Assembly (NCBI GenBank): GCA_035582835.1
Contig: JAYKAV010000955.1
Coordinates: 481,327-545,326, forward strand
DNA: 64,000 nucleotides
Direction of reading: 5' to 3'
Origin: Phoebastria nigripes
Lineage: Eukaryota > Chordata > Aves > Procellariiformes > Diomedeidae
Each line of letters opens with the position of its first letter. Position 1 is the first letter of the stretch. Made by a program: the position numbers and the translations under genes. Below, piece by piece: positions 1 through 10,701 of this stretch. The notes under the pieces were generated by a model, which was not told the origin of the DNA, searched no databases, and saw only the letters and a list, made by a program, of their open reading frames with translations.

Positions 1-2597
1 CCAGCAGGGTATATGTGCTGGCAAATTTAGTATCGTTTTGACTTTTGTAAGATTTGTATATTTATCCCACTGGAGATATATATACTGTTCCACAGCCCAC
101 AGAAACTGTGCCNTTCATTTCTAATCAGTGTCCTAGCTCCGCTCTTGCAGTGAGGCTGCCTCTGCTCTGGGCCTTCCCTGACCTCACTGGTCCTCCCATG
201 AATCCAAGGGAAAATGCCACAGAGGGATGGCATCGCTGGCATGGGGGTCAGTACAGATTGGGCTTTTTCTGTATGAACATATTTCTACACCTCTTTTCAC
301 AAATGACAAAACAAGAAACGGAGAGATTAAGAGGAAATGATTGGGTACCTGTCCCTGAAAAATGCAGATGTCATGTTATGGCTGCTGTTGATGATTTAGG
401 TGACTGAACTAAGGTGTCCAAGTTGAAGAAATTTGGCCTATCTTGTCCAAAGTCATTGGCTCAGCGTCAAAAGAATCAAGACTGAAACGTTAAGTTTCCT
501 CAATACCAGGCTTTCCTATTTGTATTTATTACCTAGCCATTTAACCTTAAGCTTATTAATAAGCCCGCATTCTGCCTTTAATTTTGCAGCTGTGTTTACA
601 CCCACAGTTAATTGCAGGCAACAAAACACACCTACAGAATTTGGAGAACCTAATCAGGCCTTTATGCTTTGCATGTATTGATACTGTATATTTCATTCCA
701 GAGAATGCAGAGAGTGAGAACCTTTTCTTCGCAACAGTAAGGTCTTCAGCTGAAGCCGTGATGGTTTGAAATGAGAAGACGGCATAGAGGTGATTTTGAT
801 TATGGCCTAAAAAAGCAAAACCTGCACACTGGGTATTGCTGCCTTAAGAGAGTGAATTATCAAGATCCACTCTGCACAAACCAGAAATTGCAGAGAAAGA
901 AAGGATGAGAGGGGGCAGCACTGTGAACGGCCAGCACAGGTACACGCATGCCAGAGAGCCCGTCCCCACGCAGGTTTCAGCTAGATGAAGTGAGCTCCAG
1001 CATCTGACACACTAGCACACTGGACCCCCAGGTCAGGCAGGGACCTCTCGCTGACCCGGGAGGGACGGCAGTTCCTCCTGAGGCATTCATCTTTCCTGAC
1101 CCACACTACCTCAAGCACAGTTTGCCAGACTTGGGCAGATCAGGCGCATGCACTGAGCCTTTCACCCCCGCCTGCCGCCCGTGCCCAGCCTCTGCCCACC
1201 ACATCTGCTGAGCAGCATTGCTATCGCTCTTCTCTCCCCTCTTAGGTCCCTGACCAGCCCGGCAGGGCTATTGCGGCTTAAGCCTGCAACGTGAGGAACT
1301 GAAGACTAGCTGTATTGAGTCAGGCCAGGGACTGGACAGTAACCAACCACTGTCCAGTTTCCAAAAATTTTGGCTTAAGTCCTGTGCTCGTGATACATGT
1401 TTAGATGCTGCTCTGTGTGATGGAGGCCACGGTTTTGGTCAGGACCTCTAAGCACTAAAGTGAGAGCTGTCAGAGCTTTTGCTCTCAGTGCTTTTTAAGT
1501 AAGGACTCAACAAGAAGTAACGTAAATTCTTCTCATCTTTTTCTCCACCTCTGTGGAAAGGCCCAGGACAAAACTCCTGCACCACTTCCCACGTGTGCAT
1601 TCAGATGTGAGAAGTTGAAGATGAGCCTTGCCTGATCTTCTGCGCAGCATGAACTTTACCATTCATGCCCTGAGAGAGCTGAACATCCTAGGCTGTTATC
1701 ACTGAGGCCTTTCCTTTGCTTGATAGTCCAAACACTTTTTCCCTCTCCGTTAGCTCAATGAACTTTCTTTCCAGAAGGCCTCCTTCCCCACCAGCTATCA
1801 GTCTGTTCTCTTTTGACAAGCCAAGATGCTATGCCCAATGTAAATTCTTTCAATTTTTTTTGCAATTTGGTGAGATAGATAGGCCAAAATTTTTAGCAAT
1901 GAAATTCCAGAGTAAGATAGGAGGTGACAAAGAGTATAAACCAAAAGACTAAGTGGAATGACTAAAAAAAAAAAATCTTAACAATGTAGTGTTTGTCAAA
2001 TTCAATGATTTCTCTCAAGTTAATCACACTCATTTTTTGCCTTATTCACTTGCCCTGAAGGAACCAGGTTTCTGAGCACTCAGACTAACTAGCCACCCAA
2101 GTACCCCCACTGAGCTCAACAGGCCAGCTCACACATGGAAAGCTAACTGCATACTGTAATGTTGGCAGGATCTTACTGACTCCACTAAAATTATTTAACG
2201 GGATGCTATGTCTTTCCCTCTTTGCTCCAATTTCCCCTGCAGTGATGGAGAGCATTGTTGTGTTTCTTCCCTCCATTATTAATACAATAGTCTTTCTATT
2301 TCATGTAATCCATAGAAAGTGGGGGCAAAGCAAAACTGCAAGGCAAATGTCTCTTCTGATTATGTTTCCCATGTGCCATTACAGCTGCTCATAACGCAGT
2401 GCAATTTGCTCAAACAGACCCTCATAATCACATCCCTAAAATTCATAAACATGCAATACTTTATCTCAAAGAGGCCACTGGTGGTTATTAGCAAGTGTCC
2501 TCTCCAACATGCATATTTAATTATGTTTACTCTTTAACTACAGGGCATGTCATATAACATAGTCTGAAAAATAAAGAAAGCTTGAAATATCATGTAC
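1..2597. other. GAD2 intron downstream of exon 6 (partial)
   Basis: This is the first part of the GAD2 intron that follows exon 6 and continues past the left edge. I looked on the minus strand for the next expected exon, which should begin with residues resembling GGAISNMYAMM, and did not find it. The stretch has ordinary base composition, a few N bases and only short chance open frames. I see no repeat or RNA gene I can name. Confidence 0.7.
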
Positions 2598-2710
2598 CAG
2601 GTGAAAATATCCCATCGCCACAGCCCCCTGGCCAGCCAACCATCTCTCTCATTTTCCTTAGTGTGACATATTCCAAAAGTACAAACACTGGAGCAATTTC
2701 ATAGGTGAAC
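2598..2710 (-). CDS. GAD2: GAD2 coding exon 6
   Basis: 113 nt, spliced in after TTTCAG (2711-2712 is AG on the minus strand) and ending at donor GTACATG. The exon starts with the G that completes the ATG split with exon 5 and encodes [16 protein letters not shown], then [13 protein letters not shown] and GDGIFSP, plus one base of a Gly codon. This is the start of the catalytic decarboxylase core, almost identical to mammalian GAD65 as I remember it. One difference is Cys for Ser in WPGGCGDG. Confidence 0.95.
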
Positions 2711-5700
2711 CTGAAATGTAGTAATGTCCATATTTAATGCTTTCATCTACAACACTAACACATCTTTTTCCAATATTACATTACATTATAGCCACAATAT
2801 ACTCTATCTTGCACTGGGTAGAGTTCTGTTTTACAATACTTTCGATAATCTTCCTTCTGGTTTGATGTCAAATGTCTAGAAAGAGAAATGCTGAGAACGC
2901 TTGAGACTCCATTTTCACCCATTTCAGTGAAATAAATCTTCCCCACCTTTTCCAGGCTCAAGGCTTTGCCCTGTATTCAAGAGCTGCTGGGCAGAGCCAG
3001 ACCTTCGCCTTGCAAAAACCTGTGTCCATGTCTAGAAGCATACATGTCAGCAGTCCTATTCATGATGACAAGACATTGCATGAAGCTAAGCAAGTGCACA
3101 AAAATGCCTCCTAGTCCCAAAGTCAAAAAGCCCCCACACTTTAAATTCTGCACCTCTTTCTTACAGAAAGCAATGGCTCTAACCGCTCTGAGTACGGATT
3201 GTACGTAACCCCTCTACATGAATGCAACTGTTCACTTAGCACACCTTTCATTTTACATATTTATGCATGCAAAATGCTAAAATATTTTTTTCTGTATATT
3301 TTTTGGGGGGGTAGCAAAACCGACATCGTATTCGTATTCATCGTAGCGTGATGAAATTTTATAGAAAACACCCTACAGGACAATGTTGAAAGTCTTCATG
3401 TAAATAGCTATAGCAACCATTTAAAAAGCAGACAATTGTTTCTCCAGCAACCTTAACATGAAAGTATTCTTTCTTTCATTCAGCTACAGCAGCTAATATT
3501 TTAGAGTATAACTGTAAAATTATATTAAATATTATTATGGAAAAAAATCTGCTACTTACATATTAGTATTTGCTGCTGATGTCAGCCAGTCTGCTGCCAA
3601 TCCAACCATGTCCAATCCAGTTGAAAGTTGATTAAAATATCTAGGGTGCCCTGCATAAGATGGAAAATGTTATCAAAAGGCTGATGACTCTGAATGAAAC
3701 TATTCAGTGCTGAACGGTATATTTACCTCTGGATTTCTATAGAGAAGGAAGTGCTTTCAAGGTACGAAAGAAAGCAAATAGCAATAAATACATTTCTTGG
3801 AAAAAGCAGGATTTCTCTTCTTTCTCATTCCAAACTCAGTAAAATCAGAGTAATTACACTGAACGCAGAGTAATGAATTCCAACATTCCCTATTATCCTC
3901 TCAATATGCCTTGAAAATTAGCACATCGCTGCCTCACAAAAATAGCTGTTTGCTCCCGTTAGCGTGTCACATGTTGTCACTGGATGTGTTTTTGCCTGGC
4001 TAGGTTTGAAAGGCACGCACAAGACACCATCTGAAGAGCTTGCCAGTACATATAACATCAGTGATGAATGGCTAATGATTATAATAGACAGGGCAAAATG
4101 AGAAAATGGAACATTTTGGTGACTGCTTTGCACGTGACTCAAAGGCTGATGATTGTATGAAGATGGCAGGGAAGGTGGCGGTCCTTGTCATTTCTTCCCT
4201 GTCAGAGTGCAATTACAAATAGCCTGGCTGCTTGCAACCGTGATTTTAAACAAACCCCATGAAAACCAGCATTGCTGCCCCAGCAGAATGATGCACAAGA
4301 ATATACTCAATGAGCTGATAGTCCATTTACCTGGTTAATCTAATTGGCTCCTGATTTTTTTCTAAAATCCTGTTAAGAGATTTTTCTTAAAAACGTGCCT
4401 AGAGCCATTAAACCCAGGAACCATTAAAACTCAGTTTTTACTAGTTGCTCCCTGCAAGCCCCTGTTAAGTGGCATAATTACCAGTACAAATCACGGATGG
4501 TTCACAATTACTTAAACGCCATCCAACTCAAAAGACAGCAGCCTCTGCTTGGAAAACACCTGTCCTGACCCACAGACGACGTACTGTTATTGCCATCACA
4601 GAAAACAAAAGATAGAGCAAGATGATTGAGGAAATGCAGACCCAGCACCAAGAGAAAACTTATCTTTGGTCTCCAGTGGCCTCTTATCAGGCATGGACAC
4701 ATGGCTGGCAGAACAGCACGGGGAATTGCTCCCCGTCTCCCACCTTGCACAGACAAAGGCAGAGTAATTGGGCTGTGTGGGCAGACCAGAGCAGGGGATA
4801 AGAGGCTGGGGGGGAGCACACACACAAAATCCAGCTCCCTGCACCCTTAACCTGAGACGAGCCCCATGCCGCTGCCATCCAGCCTGACTGTGTTTTGCAC
4901 CAAGCCCTCCCCACCGGAGATAGGAACTGCCACCTTCCCCTGGTCCACGCTGCCCAGGACAGGCGGCCAAAGCCCCTGAAACACCAAGGGATGCTGCCAA
5001 GATCCAGCAGGATGAACAGGATCCGGACCCCACCCCGCACGCTCTCGAGTGGGGTAGGTGGGCCTGGGGCACATGTGCACCCCGCCACCACTGCCAAAGC
5101 CACAGCGATCCCGCACCAGGGGCTCTGCCTGCAGAGGACTGCATCTCCCCTGACGATGGGATTTTGAGAGAGGTTTCGATATTTATAGCTCGGATTCAAT
5201 CCCACAGCCAGGCTCCGAGTGGGTTCCCAAATTCTGCCGGAAAGCAACAGAAAATTAGGAGCTGAAAGCCTTTGGTGAATCTGGGCCACAGGAAGGGTCA
5301 AAGAGGCCAGAAAAACTCCTGCTTTGGAAAGAAATCCACACTGAAAAGCTGGGGAATAGTAGAATTCGTATTTGCAGCTGCAGTGTCTCGGCGGCTCTCT
5401 GTCAGCCCCGTACCCAGCCCCAGGCAACAGCCCTGTTGTCACTGCTTGTTTCTTCAAGGAAACCTCACAGCACACCTCCCGCTTTGGGAACTGCCGTCGG
5501 AACGGGGCCGGCTGCACGCAGGGGTCAGGGCAGCCGTACCCTGGAGCGAGTGACGCGGGGGGAGCAGCATTGTGCTCCTACAGAGACATTAGTACATGGA
5601 GAGCCAGAGCTGCTGCTGCTGGCACGGCTGCTGGCAGAGCCCCCAGCGCCTACACCTGTAACACGGCCCCCTCCACTCAGTGCCCTTCCCTTCTGCAACG

Positions 5701-8700
5701 TGGCTTTAACACGCAACAGCAGAGAACGTAATGCCCCAATCTGACTCCAACCTCAGCTGCAAGGGTTTGTCCATCCATGTGACGTCCTAATAGGTGAGTA
5801 AACTCTCTTCCCTCAGCTAGATGGCCACAGAAAATTGTGGCTTTGCTTAAAATACAGGCTGCACCGGCCAGGTAAGAAGAGTTTGCAAGAGATGCTCAAA
5901 AATCACTACCCGGCTGCCGTCTGCCTGAAATGCACGTCCTTTGTCATGGTTGTCACTGAACAAAGAGGTGACTGGAAAACAGACTGACAGGGTGCAGGGA
6001 GGGGGGGAGATGTGAAAATAGGAGATTACTGCTTATTGGTTGGTTTAGCAATATACAACATATTTATGCATATCCCAGAGTAAATCGGGAGATGATGGGC
6101 AAGAGCCGGGGCTGAGGCACTAGGACAGCCAGGGACGGGCTTTCCCTGCCAAAGATGTGCCGTCACCCCACGCACCCTCCTCTCAAACACTGTCCCGCTT
6201 GCACTTGGTTTTAGGCACGGACATCCCCTAGCATGAACATGCAGCCTCCGCAGCCTTGACAGGGAAGCGACGACAAGGGCTGGGCAAAGCTGGACAGCAC
6301 GAATGAAGGCACGGCCGGCGGCACTGGGTTTGGCCTTGCTCACAGCCCCACTGCGCGCACGGCCTGCTACCGACATCAGGGCCTGCCAGGAGCAAGGCTG
6401 GACCAGCGCCAGCTCCTCACACCCTTCCTGGGGTTTCCAAGCCATTTTTAAACATTTGCGTTTCCATTTCCCCTGTGAGCATTGCACAGGAACTGAATTT
6501 CACATCTATCTTTCCCTGCATTTGCAGACGCTGCCTTTTATATTCTCTCAGATAAAATTCACGCCAGGGGTGGATGCCGGGAGCTGGTAAGGGGGCAGAA
6601 AGCTGCGTGTGGCTCCCCCGGGCACCCCAGCGAGCCGCGGCACGCAGGCAACACCTGGGAGCATCCCACACCTGCCCCTCGGCCGAAAAATCAGCCATCT
6701 GGCTCCTCGAATCCCAACCGGGGATCAGTTCTGGGACTCGGGGATCCAGCTGTGAGGCTAATCTAAGCAATACAATTTATTTTCCAATCTGACTCCCGGG
6801 CCCCTGCAGCCAAACGCAGCCCAGGCCCCCCCCAGCCCAGGCAGGGCCATGTCCGAAGGGCTCCTGCAGCAGGAACGGATGCAGACCCCCGCCACCAGAA
6901 ACCTCACCGCATTGTCCTTCCTCTGAGGGTAATTCAACCGATTTACTCTGAAACACATGCCGAAGGGCTCCAGGTGTAAATCCCGCACGTTTCGTGAGCC
7001 CCCCCCGGCTGGGGCGGCCGCCCCAGGATGCTGAGGAGCGGCAGCAGCCAAGCGAGGCGGCTCCGCGCCCCCCGGCCCTGCGGGCGAACCCCGCCGCGCC
7101 ACCGCATCTCACACAACCCCCCCAGCACCAGTCCTCAGACCTTGAAAACATTATTTTCATTAAAACAAATTAAAAAATGCCAAGAAGGGAAAGCCTTACA
7201 TATTTACAGGGAGGAAGAGAAATGGTAACATTGTTTTAAAGGGTCTTTTTTGGATGCACAAAAAGGAATAGGTCCATTATGTGAAACAGGCTATGACAAA
7301 AAAAAAAATTAACGAAAATCGCTTAAGAAACCCTATTCTTTGATTTTGCAGATTCACAGATTCTGTGTTTCACAGCGTTCTGTGAAAATGTTTCCTATGC
7401 CCTACCCAGACACATCACATGGATCACTGGACTGATCGACTTTGTTTCTGTGGACATCATTTATCTAACTATTTATTCCAGTATTTTACAGATTTTTTGA
7501 CAGCACCCGACTCATGCATCAAAAACATTCAGCTGGACATTTCCACCTCTAAACGAGGAGGATTACACAGATGCCCCACAATCTTTACTGGGATCAGTTC
7601 CCAAAAGGTGACAAAACCCGTGTTTTGTTTTCCCCTCAACCTCTATTCACAAATCAGCCTTTTGTCTCTTTCAGTAATTGCTACACATTTATTTTTAAGC
7701 AATTTCTCAGTAATTCAAATTCCCACTAAGAGCTCCCTGCACTCCACATTTCTCAATCACAGCCGTAATTGTAGCTACGNTTTTTGTCCGCTCCGCCGCA
7801 GTTTATTTAAGGTGGCCCCGGGCGCGGAGCCGGGGGCTTCCCCACGCCTGGGTGAGCCCCACGCTGCCGCCCCGCCACGAAGCCCACATGGGGGGGGGGT
7901 CCCAGACAGGCAGGAGTCAACCCATCCCTACCCTCCCCAGTGAAAAACAACAACAACAAAAGGCTACTAGAACAATTCGGGCTTTGTTTTTATTGCTTGA
8001 GTCTNAAGTTGGAAAAAAAAGCCCCAATACTCCTGTGGGCAGTTCTACCAAATTTTTCTATTTTTATGTTCTGCAGGTAAGGGGAGAGACACGGCAAATG
8101 GCCGCTCAGAGCTCCCATTTACAGGATGTTTATTGCGATTTTGGCTGTTAAATGGGCTGGTCCCTCCTGCCCCCCTGCAGGGACGCCCCCCCCTTCCCCC
8201 GCCCCGGCTGCCTCCGAGCTCCGCGCCCGACGCCCCCCGGTCTGCAGGGAGCAAGGGGCAATCCCCGGCCCATCACCGGTAAAAGGGATGAAGAGGAAAG
8301 AAGGAAAGTCGCAAAGGTGGTGAAAAGGCTGCTCAGTGGCACACTCGGCAACTCTGACGCAGGGAAGCATTAATTTTAAATCGGAAAGGGTGTGCGATGC
8401 TGCACTGACAGCTACAGAGACGGGGTTGCTGGAGTATTTTATCGTTTAGGAAAACGATTTTTGTCTCTGCTAGAAATTGCTTGGAACTGGCAAAATACAG
8501 TTGCTGCTTCAATCTTTAGCGTTTCAAGATAAAATGAAATGACGCTTTTAATCAATGGATGAGACCATATAGGGTAGAAAATGAGCATGGCTATTACCTG
8601 TTTTAATTGCATACTTCAGAGTTGTTCTGCAGTTCAATAAAATTTCTTCCAAGGTCTGTGGCTGGTCTGCCAGTTCCCAGTTATATTCCTGGAGCAGCTC

Positions 8701-10701
8701 ATTTGGGTAATGGAAATCAATAACTTTCGTCGATCTATCAAAACTTTTCACCACATACTGAAGTAAAATGTCCACAACGTCTTGTAGGAAAGACATAGTT
8801 GTTATCTCTCCGTTGCATGCCGGCAGAAGATCTGGGAATGGAGAAATGAAAAGTTAACTTCGTTTTATGACCATATACACAGATTTTGGACAGAGGTTTC
8901 TCCCATTTATGTTTAGGAAATCTTTTCACTGTGTTCAATACAAATAGACTTTGTTTTCATTTAATAAGCAAATTGGTAAGACTGTATTTTAAGGAATGTT
9001 CTGAGAGATAATGGTTAGGTTTTAATATCCTATCTAAAATAGCAAATTTTGCCCACAGTATATTTCAGACCAATTTTTAAGACAATGAGAGAGAGCGGGG
9101 AAACAAGAAAAAAGGGAAAACGAATCTCAGGAAAAATAAAGACTGGGAAACAAACGCTACAAGAAGCACTCTAAAAACTGTCATTTGCCTTCAATAAAAT
9201 ACTTTCCTTGTGACTCTCCCATGCAAGTAACTTGTTGATAATTTAACGCCTTTTTCTGAGGCGATGCTGCACGGTCTCTCAGTGCACACACTGACATCTT
9301 TTGTTTAAACTGAAGAGCGATGGCTCAGGCAGAGCCGAGCTGTAGTGGAACCCCCTAATTTGGAGTAACCCGGGAGCAGGCAGGCAGGCAGGCAGGAGCT
9401 CAAGCGCACGGCGTCTGCAGCAGCTCTCCCACGGCGGGGCCAGGAGGGCAGAGCTTGCCCCGCTCTGCCGTGCAAACGGGAGCGTCTCTGGCCAGCGCAT
9501 TTCCGCGGGGAGCTGGCGTCTACCGAGTAGCGGAGACGCTACCTCCAAGGTCAGAAAAGATGAACTGCAAAAATACCTCGAATTAAAATAAATCAGTAAG
9601 AGAGCGCTCCTTCTCCCTCCTCCCCGCAAACCTTAATTACATCGCAGGGACTTCAGCGAGAAGGTCGCTGCTGTCAGTATTCCTTAGAAAGAGCAACCTG
9701 CAGGCTCCAGCACGCCGGGATTTTATTGCTTTTTTTTTTTCGGGGTCTTTTTTTGTTTGGGGTTTGGGGTGTTTTTGGCAGGTTTGAGAAATCCCCAGCG
9801 CCCGCGGGTGCCGGGGAGGCGCAGGAGCGGGCCGGGGCTGGGGGCGCGGAGCTCCGCGGAGCCGCCGCCGCCGCGCACCGTCGGGCTCCCCCGGCCTCCG
9901 CGCACCGCGGGCGGAGGCCATTTCCCGACCGAACCGCCGTTTTTTTGCTAGTTTTAGAGATGCGGCGTGGCCCGGGAGCGCCGTTACCTGTTGAGTGCAG
10001 AAAGGCGTAATTCACCTCCGCTTTTTGGCAGCCGCAGGGTTTTTTGTCGCAGGTACAGGCCGGCCGCGGCTCCGCTGCCCCCGGGGCTGCCCTGGCGCCG
10101 GTTTCCACGGGCTTCTCGGCATCTCCGTAGAGCAGGGCTTGACAGCGACACGGACACACGGCCTCAGCACCGCGGCCTCAGCACCGCGGCACCAGCCCCC
10201 GTCCCCCGCCCCCCCGCCCCGGGGCAGGGCCCGCAGCTGCCCGCCAGCGCTCCGCGGGCGCGCAGCCTTGCCTCCGCCGCGGGCTGCCGGGGCCTCCCTG
10301 CCCTTACCGCAGAGTTTGTTTCCGATCCCTCCCGTGAACTTCTGGGCAACCTGACACCAGGCTCTGGCTGCAAGAGAAAAAGGAGCGCAGGGTCCGTGGG
10401 GACAGGCGCGGGCCGGGGACGCCTCGTCCGACACCCGGCACTACCCCCCAGGGCCCCCTCCGCCCAGCCGAGCCGAGCCGAGCCGGGCCGGGCTAGAGCC
10501 GCCGTCGGTCCCCGCCGCTCCGTCCCGCCGGTCGAGCTGCCACAAAGGGCGAGCGGGCAGCGCTGCCGCGGCGGTCCCGCGGCTCCGTCGGGCCGGTGCC
10601 GCCCGGCTGCTCGGCGCCCCCCTACCTGTGCCGGGGCTCTCGGCGGCCGCGGAGCCCTCCTCGGCCGCGAAGGGCCAGAAGCCGGAGCCAGGGCTTGCCA
10701 T
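2598..10701 (-). CDS. GAD2: GAD2, glutamate decarboxylase 65 kDa (5' part, six exons)
   Basis: Glutamate decarboxylase 2 makes GABA from L-glutamate using pyridoxal phosphate, on synaptic vesicle membranes of GABAergic neurons and in pancreatic islets. Six minus-strand exons (10701-10626, 10367-10308, 10137-9988, 8831-8598, 3650-3560, 2710-2598) total 724 nt and join without a stop, giving residues 1-241 plus one base. The start is the ATG at 10701, giving MASPGSGFW as in mammalian GAD65; the frame is open far upstream only because the DNA is GC-rich. The N-terminal membrane-anchoring region is present, including Cys30 and Cys45, the palmitoylation sites of mammalian GAD65, and a Cys-rich [11 protein letters not shown] cluster. 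The PLP-dependent decarboxylase fold starts in exon 4. The catalytic lysine and C-terminus are off the left edge. MYO3A lies directly upstream on the same strand. GAD1 is unlikely because the N-terminus is GAD65-specific. Confidence 0.97.
2711..3559 (-). other. GAD2 intron 5
   Basis: An AT-rich intron of 849 nt between exons 5 and 6. It holds a G run near 3304-3311. No other gene, RNA or recognisable transposon is seen. Confidence 0.8.
3560..3650 (-). CDS. GAD2: GAD2 coding exon 5
   Basis: 91 nt (2 + 29 codons + 2). Acceptor TTATGCAG and donor GTAAGT are both strong. It encodes [20 protein letters not shown] followed by WLTSAANTN, then AT, which joins the G of exon 6 to make Met. The segment is the highly conserved substrate-side part of GAD65. 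The open frame is too short to stand out on length; it was recognised by homology and confirmed by phase. Confidence 0.95.
3651..8597 (-). other. GAD2 intron 4 with GC-rich patches
   Basis: A 4.9-kb intron of mixed composition. GC-rich patches at about 4,560-5,760, 6,070-7,130 and 7,800-8,290 alternate with AT-rich DNA. Open frames overlap in several frames inside the first patch, the longest 276 codons on the minus strand at 4687-5517. I recognise no protein in them, and simultaneous openness in several frames suggests composition rather than coding. A near-CRE sequence TGACGTCC lies at about 5780. No transposon is identified. Confidence 0.6.
8598..8831 (-). CDS. GAD2: GAD2 coding exon 4
   Basis: 234 nt (2 + 77 codons + 1), with acceptor CATTCCCAG and donor GTAATAG. 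It encodes [19 protein letters not shown], then the strongly conserved block [20 protein letters not shown] and [16 protein letters not shown], ending TTLKYAIKT plus one base of Gly. This covers the junction between the N-terminal targeting region and the decarboxylase domain. Differences from the mammalian protein I remember are clustered at GEITTMS (mammalian GERPTLA). Confidence 0.97.
8832..9987 (-). other. GAD2 intron 3
   Basis: 1,156 nt. AT-rich up to about 9,250, then increasingly GC-rich towards exon 3, where the CpG island begins. It contains a short CAGG tandem repeat, listed separately, and a T-rich stretch at 9721-9760. No coding content is seen. Confidence 0.75.
9377..9396. repeat. 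(CAGG)5 microsatellite
   Basis: Five perfect CAGG units in GAD2 intron 3. A short tandem repeat of this kind is a candidate length polymorphism; nothing more can be inferred. Confidence 0.9.
9988..10137 (-). CDS. GAD2: GAD2 coding exon 3
   Basis: 150 nt (2 + 49 codons + 1), with acceptor CTGTCAAG and donor GTAACGG. It encodes [19 protein letters not shown], an Ala/Pro-rich linker, then [20 protein letters not shown] and FLHST. The linker is the least conserved part of GAD65; the Cys cluster and VNYAFLH are conserved. The pyrimidine tract before the acceptor is weak, so this 5' boundary rests mainly on phase and homology. Confidence 0.93.
10161..10188. repeat. 14-bp unit duplicated in tandem
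   Basis: The unit GCCTCAGCACCGCG occurs twice in tandem within GAD2 intron 2, just upstream of exon 3 on the minus strand. It may contribute to the weak pyrimidine tract of that acceptor. Confidence 0.85.
10308..10367 (-). CDS. GAD2: GAD2 coding exon 2
   Basis: 60 nt (2 + 19 codons + 1) between acceptor TCTTGCAG and donor GTAAGG. It encodes [19 protein letters not shown], identical to the mammalian GAD65 segment as I remember it. It contains Cys30 and Cys45, the palmitoylated residues that direct GAD65 to Golgi and synaptic vesicle membranes, so membrane targeting is probably conserved. Confidence 0.97.
10626..10701 (-). CDS. GAD2: GAD2 coding exon 1 with start codon
   Basis: 76 coding nt from the ATG at 10701 to donor GTAGG. 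It encodes [20 protein letters not shown] then ESPGT plus one base of Ala. The start is chosen by homology; the ATG sits in a good Kozak context (GCCATGG). Ser3 and Ser6 are present, but residues 10 and 13 are Pro and Ala where mammalian GAD65 has Ser. Confidence 0.97.

Noticed and set aside
1370..1410. A minus-strand stretch faintly like the next GAD2 exon (CTAAACATGTAT)
   Set aside because: Frame and flanking residues do not match GGAISNMYAMM, and there are no suitable splice sites.
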